From NCBI GenBank assembly GCA_029052615.1, contig JAIDIR010000037.1, positions 1 through 6,011 of the forward strand: a stretch of DNA of 6,011 bases, in the 5' to 3' direction. The notes beneath the pieces were generated by a model. The model did no database searches, had not been told where the DNA came from, and saw only the letters and a program-made list of their open reading frames with translations. How positions within the stretch are numbered: the stretch's first letter is position 1; each line of letters starts with the position of its first letter. The position numbers and the translations under genes are program-made. This DNA comes from Clostridia bacterium (GTDB taxonomy: Bacteria > Bacillota > Clostridia > Christensenellales > Borkfalkiaceae). This document shows, piece by piece, positions 1 to 5,072 of this stretch.

Positions 1-15
1 CAGAATGTTAAAATG

Positions 16-24
16 TGATATACT
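16..24 (+). promoter_or_regulatory. Probable extended -10 promoter element for the structured RNA
   Basis: TGATATACT fits an extended -10 (TGn followed by TATACT at 19-24). The matching -35 would fall at or just before the first base of the window, so it cannot be checked. Transcription would begin near base 31, just before the first hairpin of the RNA at 56-72. The call rests on one hexamer plus the TG extension and on the presence of a strong terminator 440 bases downstream on the same strand. Confidence 0.4.
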
Positions 25-93
25 TGAAGTACAAAAAGAAAATAACTTACAAAAAATGTTAACCGGTAACATAAATCCAAGGAGTAAGCTATT

Positions 94-108
94 ATGAAAG
101 ATAAGTAG
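94..108 (+). other. SD-led four-codon mini-ORF (MKDK) inside the structured RNA
   Basis: AAGGAG at 79-84 sits nine bases before ATG at 94, which opens MKDK and stops at TAG (106-108). The last G of the SD begins the 9-bp helix 84-92/170-178, and the start codon lies in helix 94-100/129-135, so the folded RNA would hide the initiation site. It is listed because the arrangement recurs at 223-281. It may be chance or an RNA structural motif rather than a translated frame. Confidence 0.15.
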
Positions 109-236
109 CGGCGAAAGCCGGACAAGGACTTTCGTAAAATTTAAATAAGGTTTCAATGCACACGAGCGGATAGCTTACGGCAACCGCCCGAAAATATATA
201 CCAAACTTAATAAGTCTTGCAAAAGGAGTGAAAGTT

Positions 237-281
237 ATGAAAAAACTGTTTTGCAAAGCTAACGAAGATAAGGTAAGGTAA
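237..281 (+). CDS. Possible 14-residue micropeptide MKKLFCKANEDKVR inside the structured RNA
   Basis: AAGGAG at 223-228 is followed after eight bases by ATG (237-239) and an open frame of 14 codons ending in TAA. The spacing and strength of the Shine-Dalgarno site are as good as those of real genes in this window. The peptide is basic and hydrophilic with one Cys; it has no membrane segment, so it does not resemble a type I toxin. The frame overlaps the perfect helix 217-224/249-256, which encloses both SD and start codon, so translation would need that helix opened. The block resembles 79-108 (AAGGAGT, then ATGAAA, then GATAAG). Function unknown. It could instead be a conserved structural element of the RNA that happens to read open. 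Confidence 0.25.
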   Translation: MKKLFCKANEDKVR

Positions 282-438
282 ACTCCAATGTACCATTTTA
301 AAGGTGGAATCTGAAATCCGAAGCGGTTTAATTTAAGCGATTTCGGTCGTACAAGCCGAAGTTGCAAGGGTCATAACCCGAATGGCATCGTGCACCGCGG
401 GACGTGGTTCCGATAGTAAAACTAAATATAATAATTAT

Positions 439-471
439 CCCCGTGCGACGCATTGCACGGGGTTCGTTTTT
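439..471 (+). terminator. Intrinsic terminator ending the structured RNA
   Basis: CCCCGTGC (439-446) pairs perfectly with GCACGGGG (455-462) across an eight-base loop, followed by TTCGTTTTT. This is a strong + strand terminator with no + strand gene just before it, which is the main reason to infer an RNA gene in 31-438. On the - strand the hairpin lies 44 bases past the yfbR stop and is followed by AT-rich sequence, so it may also stop that transcript weakly. Confidence 0.85.
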
Positions 472-514
472 GCCTTCCTCCACCTTACGCGAGGTTCAAG
501 CTGTAATTTTATTT

Positions 515-1105
515 TCAGTCGTTAATGCCGCCTTCCATCTCGTCCAGGGTAAGGTTGAAGCTCTTTATAAAGTTCTTCATAAAGTACTCGACCTCGGGCA
601 TATTGCGCGCGCGCAAATCCGCCTCAATACTCTTTTTGGCTTTCTCGAACTCGGTGTTGCCGCAACGGTGCTCTTCCAGGCACTTGATATACGCCGCAAG
701 CCTGTCCGCCGCCTTTACTATTTTGTACTCGGCGCTCTCCGTGTCGGGCTTGACGTAAACGGAAATTTCACCCACCAGCTCGGGGGGCAGCATTTTTAAA
801 AGCTTGTTGCACGCTTCGTCCTCCAGTCCCTTGTACGCGCCCTGAATGGACTTGTTGAAATATTTTATGGGCGTAGGTAAGTCGCCCGTTAAAACCTCCG
901 CGCACTCGTGGTAGACGGCGTACATAACGCACTTTTCCGCGTCCACGGTGCCGTTATATATTTTATTATTGATTATGGCAAGCGCGTGCGCCAGCATTGC
1001 CACCTGCTGGGAATGCTCCATAATGTTTTCGTCGCGCACCGAACGCATGAGCGACCACCTTCTTATATACTTCATTCTGTCCATAAACGCGTAAAAGTTG
1101 TACAT
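515..1105 (-). CDS. yfbR: YfbR-type HD-domain 5'-deoxynucleotidase (HE variant)
   Basis: A cytosolic metal-dependent HD-superfamily phosphohydrolase that, by analogy with E. coli YfbR, removes phosphate from deoxyribonucleoside 5'-monophosphates in nucleotide salvage. At 196 residues it matches the family length (about 199 in E. coli). Visible family blocks are the RRWSLMRSVRDEN segment at 15-27, EHS with H31, YHE at 65-67 followed by AEVLTGDLPTPIKYF at 69-83, and KAADRLAAYIKCLEEH near 131-146 with D134, which aligns with the last metal ligand. Oddly, the HD pair itself reads H66-E67 (codon GAG) where E. coli has His-Asp. ATG at 1105 is preferred because AGGAGAA lies at 1117-1111 with six-base spacing, while an in-frame GTG at 1123 would precede the predicted transcription start near 1119. 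It is divergent from thiT, sharing the promoter region, with no obvious functional link. Confidence 0.92.
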   Translation of the reverse strand: MYNFYAFMDRMKYIRRWSLMRSVRDENIMEHSQQVAMLAHALAIINNKIYNGTVDAEKCVMYAVYHECAEVLTGDLPTPIKYFNKSIQGAYKGLEDEACNKLLKMLPPELVGEISVYVKPDTESAEYKIVKAADRLAAYIKCLEEHRCGNTEFEKAKKSIEADLRARNMPEVEYFMKNFIKSFNLTLDEMEGGIND

Positions 1106-1125
1106 TTCAATTCTCCTGTTCACCC

Positions 1126-1154
1126 ATTATATTACAATTGCCGTTAAAATTCAA
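1126..1154 (-). promoter_or_regulatory. Sigma-A-type promoter of yfbR
   Basis: Read on the - strand, TTGAAT (1154-1149) and a perfect TATAAT (1131-1126) are 17 bases apart. Transcription would start near 1119, giving a leader of only about 14 nt that consists almost entirely of the Shine-Dalgarno site. This fixes the yfbR start at 1105 rather than at the upstream GTG. The -35 abuts that of the divergent thiT promoter. Confidence 0.75.
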
Positions 1155-1183
1155 TTGACTTTGCGTACTTTTGGTAATATAAT
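1155..1183 (+). promoter_or_regulatory. Sigma-A-type promoter of the TPP riboswitch-thiT transcript
   Basis: TTGACT (1155-1160), a 17-base spacer and a perfect TATAAT (1178-1183) predict a start near 1190, just before the riboswitch. The -35 lies immediately next to the -35 of the opposite-strand yfbR promoter. Confidence 0.8.
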
Positions 1184-1200
1184 TTTATCACAATATAATA

Positions 1201-1290
1201 ACCGTCGGGGGTGTTGCAGATAATACTGTAGTCTGCGGCTGAGATTATACCCTTTGAATCGGCAACGTAATGGTTGAGCGATAGTACCAA
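1201..1290 (+). ncRNA. TPP (THI-box) riboswitch aptamer
   Basis: Binds thiamin pyrophosphate in the nascent leader of thiT. Recognised parts are P2 GGGT (1209-1212) with ACCC (1249-1252); P3 GCAGA (1216-1220) with TCTGC (1232-1236); the diagnostic CTGAGA (1239-1244) of the pyrimidine pocket; and P5 CAAC (1263-1266) with GTTG (1273-1276) closing GTAATG, the counterpart of the usual AUAAUG near the pyrophosphate pocket. P4 seems to be ATCG (1258-1261) with CGAT (1279-1282), different from the common CCU/AGG pairing, and the usual GCGUAGGGA reads more like GCGATAGTA here. P1 is not obvious. Position between a good promoter and a thiamin transporter gene strongly supports the call. Exact ends are approximate. 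Confidence 0.88.
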
Positions 1291-1305
1291 AGAAGTGTTT
1301 TCTTT

Positions 1306-1345
1306 GCACCCCGAAAATTTAAATTTTCGGGGTGCTTAAATTTTT
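1306..1345 (+). terminator. Riboswitch expression-platform terminator
   Basis: GCACCCCGAAAATTT (1306-1320) and its exact complement (1321-1335) form a perfect palindromic hairpin followed by TTAAATTTTT. It lies between the TPP aptamer and the thiT ribosome binding site (GAGGAGG, 1355-1361), which it does not cover, so control is likely by premature termination rather than RBS masking. GCACCCC (1306-1312) can alternatively pair with GGGGTGT (1208-1214) in the aptamer, a plausible antiterminator that would form when TPP is absent. Confidence 0.8.
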
Positions 1346-1365
1346 ACGGCGGTTGAGGAGGTTTT

Positions 1366-2655
1366 ATGTTTCATTTTTCACTTTTGGCGTCCTCGTTCTG
1401 GTCGAAAATCAAGAACTACTTCGCCAATTTCGACGGAGCAACCAACGTCTGCCGTACCGTATTTCTGTGGCTGACTCTGGCTTTGACGGTTGCGTTTATC
1501 GTATGCAAGTTTGCCGTAAAAAAGGACAAACAGCCAAAGGTAAACAAGATTTCGCTGATAGTAGCGATAGCTTACGCCTTTGCAACGATTGTCACCTTTG
1601 CCGTGTGCTCGTTCGTAGAGGACGATATAGTTGCAATCAGCTTCTATCCCCTGCTTGTGTTCGTAATAGTTGCAGTCATAGGCGCGCTGTTAATTGCGGT
1701 TAAACCCTGCAAGGCGACCAAGATAGCCGTTCCCTCGGTTATAGCCGCCGCTTTCGTAGCCGCGCTCGTCTGCCTTATCGTATACTACACGAGCGGCGAC
1801 GCTTCGGAATGGAACTGGATTTCCAAGGACGACGTAAACAGCGTGGGGCTTTACGTTTCCGCGGCGGTGCTCGTCGTGGGAATTGCTCTGCTCGCATTCT
1901 TTTCCGACAGGGGCGCAAAGGGCTTTGATTCGCGCTCGCTTGCCTTTGCCGCAGTGTGCGTCGCTCTTTCATTCGCACTCTCCTACGTAAGGTTCTTCAA
2001 AATGCCAATGGGCGGCAGTATTACCTTTGCTTCTATGCTTCCCGTAATGCTCTATTCCTATATGTTCGGCACGAGAAAGGGCGTGGTTGCGGGATTGATT
2101 TACGGCGTTCTTCAAGCGGTTCAGGACCCTTGGATTTTGCACCCCGCGCAGTTCCTTTTGGACTACGGTGCGGCGTTTGCGGCAATCGGTCTTACGGGCT
2201 GCATAAAGGGCTTTAAGGTATTCAACGGTAAGGCGCGCACGCAATTTACTTTGGGCGCGATTATCGCGGGAACGCTGAGATTTATTTCCCACTTCTTCTC
2301 GGGTGCGTTCGCGTTCGGTTCGGCGGGCGCGGGATATGCGGAAGAATTCGGTATTTCCGCACTTTCCAACGTGTATTTTTACAGCTTCGTATACCAGTGC
2401 TTATACGTCATTCCCGAAATTATCATCGTCACGGTTGTAGGCGTTATTCTGCTTTCTTCCAAGAATCTTTTAAAGCAGATTGAAAGGTATTCCAACCAAA
2501 GCGGTAAAACCGCGAAGGCAAAGCAAGCCGAACTCGATGAGATTGTAAAAGGACTTGACGATAGCGAATTCGTTAAGATGATGGAAGAGGATATTGCGAT
2601 TGCGGAAAGCGAAGAGCAAAACGCAACCGAAAATAAAAACGAAACGCAGGAATAA
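1366..2655 (+). CDS. thiT: Thiamin ECF transporter S-component ThiT with extra N-terminal membrane domain
   Basis: Substrate-binding membrane subunit that captures thiamin for an energy-coupling factor transporter; the shared EcfT/EcfA parts are not in this window. Residues about 187-372 are the ThiT core: an AxxxA motif (A196, A200) in its first helix of the kind used to contact EcfT, GGSITFASMLPVMLYS at 216-231, a glycine-rich GTRKGVVAGLIYGVLQ at 235-250, HPAQFLLDY at 259-267, H309 in the RFISHFFSG segment and YSFVYQ at 339-344. D266-Y267, H309 and Y339 align with thiamin-pocket residues E84-Y85, H125 and Y146 of Lactococcus ThiT; Asn151 aligns with Q344. Residues 1-185 add about five further hydrophobic segments (near 27-51, 62-83, 92-112, 117-141, 160-179), and 366-429 is a Lys/Glu-rich, probably helical tail. 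At 429 residues it is over twice the usual ~180-200. The ATG at 1366 follows GAGGAGG at 1355-1361. A TPP riboswitch upstream fixes the substrate. Confidence 0.88.
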   Translation: MFHFSLLASSFWSKIKNYFANFDGATNVCRTVFLWLTLALTVAFIVCKFAVKKDKQPKVNKISLIVAIAYAFATIVTFAVCSFVEDDIVAISFYPLLVFVIVAVIGALLIAVKPCKATKIAVPSVIAAAFVAALVCLIVYYTSGDASEWNWISKDDVNSVGLYVSAAVLVVGIALLAFFSDRGAKGFDSRSLAFAAVCVALSFALSYVRFFKMPMGGSITFASMLPVMLYSYMFGTRKGVVAGLIYGVLQAVQDPWILHPAQFLLDYGAAFAAIGLTGCIKGFKVFNGKARTQFTLGAIIAGTLRFISHFFSGAFAFGSAGAGYAEEFGISALSNVYFYSFVYQCLYVIPEIIIVTVVGVILLSSKNLLKQIERYSNQSGKTAKAKQAELDEIVKGLDDSEFVKMMEEDIAIAESEEQNATENKNETQE

Positions 2656-2670
2656 TTTAAGACGAAAAAA

Positions 2671-2705
2671 GCGCCCCGCGGCGAAAGCCGCGGGGCGCAT
2701 TTTAA
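2671..2705. terminator. Bidirectional terminator between thiT and rseP
   Basis: A perfect 12-bp GC-rich stem (2671-2682 with 2687-2698) closed by a GAAA tetraloop. On the - strand it is followed by TTTTTT and lies 26 bases after the rseP stop, making a textbook terminator. On the + strand it is followed by ATTTTAATAATT and lies 15 bases after the thiT stop, so it probably ends both convergent transcripts. Confidence 0.92.
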
Positions 2706-2724
2706 TAATTCTAATCTAAAAAAA

Positions 2725-3840
2725 CTAACATCGTGTGAATTGCAATATGTCTACTACCACAGCAAACAGTAAAATCAAAGCAAAGCCCACGGCGTGAATA
2801 ACCGCCTCCACCTTGCGCGGCACGGGCTTTCTGAAAATCCACTCTATAACGCAGAAAACCACCTTGCTGCCGTCCAGCGCGGGTATGGGCAACAGATTGA
2901 AAACGGCCAGGTTGACACCTATATACGCCGCGACCTGCAAAAAGCTTTGTAAGCCCTGCACGGCAATCGCGCCCGTCTGCCTTATTGTTGTAACCGGTCC
3001 GCCCATCGCGCTTATGCCCAGGTTGCCAGTCAAAAGCTCGCCCAGCACTTTAAATATCGTGCCCGCCGTCTTGAACGAATAACCGAACGACCGCCCTATC
3101 GTCCCGAAAAACGAAAAACGGCAGTTCTGCGCGGTGACGCACCAATAAAGGTTGCCGTCCTCCGCCTCGTAGGTATCCGAGCCGAGCGCACGCCACAGCT
3201 TGCTTATTTCGGACGAATTTTCAAAATTGCAGTCGGTGCGCAGCTTGACTTCCACGCGCTGTTTTTCGCCGCCGCGCAGCACGTCGAAGCTCACGCTCTC
3301 CCCCTCGATCTTGCCCTTCAGGGCAAAAATCAGGTCGGTTGCAAAGTAAGCGTTCCTGCCCTCCACTCCTAAAATGACGTCGCCCTCCGCCAGCGAATAC
3401 TGCGCGGTATATTGCTCGCTTTGCAGCATTGCGCCCATTTTATAGCACGGCTGACCGTAGGCGAAAAACCCGACGATTACCAGAAGAAGCGCGACCAGAT
3501 AGTTCATAAGCGCGCCGCTTATTAGCACTATAATGCGCTGCCAGGGCTTTTTGTTGTTGAAGGAATTGGGGTCTGACTTCTCGTCGTCCTCGCCCTCGAA
3601 CGCGCAAAAGCCGCCCAAAGGAAAGGCGCGGACCGAAAAAACCGTTCCGCGCTTTTTGCCCTTGCGCTTGAACAGCGCAGGTCCGAAACCGATGGCGAAC
3701 TCGTTTATCTTAAAACCCAGTATTCTGCCCGAAATGAAGTGCCCGAATTCGTGCACGCATATCATGAACAGCAGGATTAAGATTGCGAGCAGTACCGACA
3801 GTATTATACCGCCGACGCCCGACACGAGCAGATTTGCCAT
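2725..3840 (-). CDS. rseP: RseP/M50 site-2 intramembrane zinc metalloprotease
   Basis: Membrane-embedded protease of the RseP/RasP family, which cuts transmembrane segments of anti-sigma factors and leftover signal peptides after a first cut by another protease. The 371 residues show the family order: a first hydrophobic helix (about 9-29) running into HEFGH at 30-34 (zinc ligands H30 and H34, catalytic E31); the juxtamembrane stretch with FPLGGF near 73-78; a second membrane helix starting near SGALMNYLVALLLV; a single PDZ-like domain containing YSLAEGDVILGVEG; a MGGPVTT segment near 280; the third zinc-ligand motif FNLLPIPALDG at 314-324 (D323); and a final C-terminal helix. All catalytic motifs are intact. 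Its ATG overlaps the last base of the dxr stop (TAATG), with AAGAGG inside the end of dxr as ribosome binding site, so translation is coupled. It ends the cluster just before a strong terminator. Its specific substrates cannot be told from the sequence. Confidence 0.96.
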   Translation of the reverse strand: MANLLVSGVGGIILSVLLAILILLFMICVHEFGHFISGRILGFKINEFAIGFGPALFKRKGKKRGTVFSVRAFPLGGFCAFEGEDDEKSDPNSFNNKKPWQRIIVLISGALMNYLVALLLVIVGFFAYGQPCYKMGAMLQSEQYTAQYSLAEGDVILGVEGRNAYFATDLIFALKGKIEGESVSFDVLRGGEKQRVEVKLRTDCNFENSSEISKLWRALGSDTYEAEDGNLYWCVTAQNCRFSFFGTIGRSFGYSFKTAGTIFKVLGELLTGNLGISAMGGPVTTIRQTGAIAVQGLQSFLQVAAYIGVNLAVFNLLPIPALDGSKVVFCVIEWIFRKPVPRKVEAVIHAVGFALILLFAVVVDILQFTRC

Positions 3841-4976
3841 TATACCTCTTCAATAATTTTAAGCGCGCCCTCCCTTGCGCGGGCGTCCGCCTGTTTAAGC
3901 TGCGGATAGCTTTCCACCCGCATATTCACGGTCGACTGAACGACTTTATCGGCAACCGTATAAATATCCGTAAAGCGCAGTTTTCCCTGCAGGAACGCGT
4001 TTACCGCAATTTCGCTTGCGGCGTTCAGCGCGGTGGGAAGAATTCCACCCTCCTCTCCGCACGATAACGCGAGGTCGAAAAGCGGATAATCCTTGCGCAC
4101 GAGCGGCTGAAAATCGAGCGTGAGCGCCTTGGCAAAGTCAAGCTGCTTCAAGCCGCAGTCCAGCCTTTCGGGATATGTAAGCGCAAGCTGTATGGGCAGC
4201 TCCATCGTGGGATAGGAGGTCTGCGCCAGCGTCGCGCCGTCTGCAAACTGCACCATGGAGTGCACTATGCTCTGCGGATGAATTACCGCCGCAATCTTTT
4301 CGTATGGCGCGTTATACAGGTGGTGCGCCTCTATCACCTCGTAGCCCTTGTTCAGAAGGGTCGCGCTGTCTATCGTAATCTTCGCGCCCATCTTCCAGGT
4401 AGGGTGGTTAAGAGCCTCTGCGGGCGTGACGGAAGCAAGGCTGTTCCATTGCTTTCCTCGGAATGGTCCGCCGCTTGCCGTTATGACGAGGCGCGCAAAG
4501 TCCGCGTTGCGGTTGAAGTTCAGACACTGCCAGATTGCCGAGTGTTCGCTGTCGACGGGCATAATCTCGCCTATCTTTGGCATAATCAAATCGCCGCCGC
4601 ACACAAGCGTTTCCTTGTTAGCAAGCGCCAAAGGAATATTGAGCTCCGCCGCTTTAAGGCTGTATATAAGCCCCGCAAAGCCGCCGCACGCAACGACAAT
4701 GACGTCGGCGCCGCACTCCTCCAGAGCTTTAAGCGCGCCGTCCTCCCCCGAAAGGAAAGTAACGCCCGAGGGCACGCCGCCCATACTTTTTGCCGCCTGC
4801 ATATCCGTAAGCGCGGCGTACTGCGGCTTTATCCCGTTAATCTGCTGCGCAAAGACCTGCGTTGAGCTGTTGGCGATTAACGCAACCGGCTTAAAGCGCG
4901 AGGGATAGCGTTGAACGACGTTTATAACCTGTCTGCCGATTGAACCCGTGCTGCCGACGAGAGCGATTTTCTTCAT
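3840..4976 (-). CDS. dxr: 1-deoxy-D-xylulose 5-phosphate reductoisomerase
   Basis: Cytosolic NADPH- and divalent-metal-dependent enzyme of the MEP pathway. It rearranges and reduces DXP to 2-C-methyl-D-erythritol 4-phosphate, the first committed step to IPP and DMAPP, and is the fosmidomycin target. The 378 residues show GSTGSIG at 8-14 (NADPH loop), ALANKETLV at 117-125, the metal-site PVDSEHSAIWQ at 140-150 (D142, E144), TASGGPF at 166-172 (substrate loop), NHPTWKMG at 190-197, TLLNKGYEVIEA at 206-217 with E213 as third acidic ligand, and HPQSIVHSMVQF at 233-244. Nothing essential is missing. The family-typical MKKIALVGSTGSIG N-terminus fixes the start at 4976, yet no Shine-Dalgarno sequence precedes it; a TATAAT box ends only four bases upstream. 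It follows cdsA after a 96-base gap and overlaps rseP by one base. Confidence 0.98.
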   Translation of the reverse strand: MKKIALVGSTGSIGRQVINVVQRYPSRFKPVALIANSSTQVFAQQINGIKPQYAALTDMQAAKSMGGVPSGVTFLSGEDGALKALEECGADVIVVACGGFAGLIYSLKAAELNIPLALANKETLVCGGDLIMPKIGEIMPVDSEHSAIWQCLNFNRNADFARLVITASGGPFRGKQWNSLASVTPAEALNHPTWKMGAKITIDSATLLNKGYEVIEAHHLYNAPYEKIAAVIHPQSIVHSMVQFADGATLAQTSYPTMELPIQLALTYPERLDCGLKQLDFAKALTLDFQPLVRKDYPLFDLALSCGEEGGILPTALNAASEIAVNAFLQGKLRFTDIYTVADKVVQSTVNMRVESYPQLKQADARAREGALKIIEEV

Positions 4977-4980
4977 ATTT

Positions 4981-5011
4981 ATTATACCCGTAAAAAATTA
5001 TTTAATGTCAG
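4981..5011 (-). promoter_or_regulatory. Possible promoter giving a leaderless dxr-rseP transcript
   Basis: On the - strand, a perfect TATAAT (4986-4981) ends four bases before the dxr ATG (4976). CTGACA (5011-5006) is a -35 candidate with a long 19-base spacer. Initiation five to seven bases past the -10 would place the first nucleotide at or just inside the start codon. The perfect -10 and the lack of any SD site agree with leaderless translation, but the poor -35 spacing keeps this tentative. Confidence 0.4.
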
Positions 5012-5019
5012 TTTGGTTA

Positions 5020-5046
5020 AAGAAAAAGGAGGCATACGCCACCTTT
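5020..5046 (-). terminator. Terminator-like hairpin between cdsA and dxr
   Basis: Read on the - strand, AAAGGTGGC (5046-5038) pairs with GCCTCCTTT (5033-5025) across loop GTAT with a single T-T mismatch, and the T-run continues into TTCTTT. It lies 26 bases past the cdsA stop and 49 bases before dxr. It could stop or reduce read-through from cdsA, or mark an RNA-processing point in one long transcript. Confidence 0.5.
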
Positions 5047-5072
5047 ACCTTATTATGTGAAATTGCCGTAAC

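Larger units (their letters stand above)
31..471 (+). ncRNA. Candidate large structured non-coding RNA (~440 nt), family not recognised
   Basis: No convincing protein gene lies here, but the + strand is dense in complementary segments and ends in a strong intrinsic terminator. Helices seen directly are: 56-61/67-72 (6 bp, perfect); 84-92/170-178 (GTAAGCTAT with ATAGCTTAC, 9 bp, perfect); inside it 94-100/129-135 (7 pairs including one G-U) enclosing a CGGC-GAAA-GCCG hairpin at 109-120; 166-169/184-187 (GCGG/CCGC), whose loop contains the 3' strand of the 9-bp helix, giving a pseudoknot-like arrangement; 217-224/249-256 (TTGCAAAA with TTTTGCAA, 8 bp, perfect); 368-371/376-379; and the terminator stem. 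A-rich single-stranded linkers join them. The start is inferred from a possible -10 at 19-24 and could lie upstream of the window. It lacks the hallmarks I know for RNase P RNA, tmRNA, SRP RNA or 6S RNA. Large ornate families (ROOL, OLE, GOLLD) and the raiA motif cannot be excluded by eye. The nearest + strand gene is thiT, far beyond the terminator, so a leader role is unlikely. Confidence 0.6.

Noticed and set aside
258..281. tmRNA-like tag (A-N-E-D after a Lys codon)
   Set aside because: The frame ends in KVR rather than the typical LAA-type ending, and there is no tRNA-like acceptor stem, T-arm or CCA end near 400-440.
92..367. - strand open frame of 91 codons across the structured RNA region
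   Set aside because: It starts with TTG, has no Shine-Dalgarno site, resembles no family I know, and lies antisense to the helix-rich RNA; an open frame this long is expected by chance in AT-rich DNA.
380..414. T-box-like segment (CACCGCGGG before a terminator)
   Set aside because: The key TGGN of the T-box bulge is absent, no Stem I with specifier loop is apparent, and no + strand aminoacyl-tRNA synthetase or amino acid gene follows the terminator.
1106..1123. Upstream GTG start for yfbR (six extra residues)
   Set aside because: The AGGAGAA site is placed for the ATG at 1105, and the GTG lies upstream of the predicted transcription start.
4260..4908. Long + strand open frames opposite dxr
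   Set aside because: They are antisense shadows of a fully conserved enzyme gene in GC-rich codons, with no family resemblance or ribosome binding sites.
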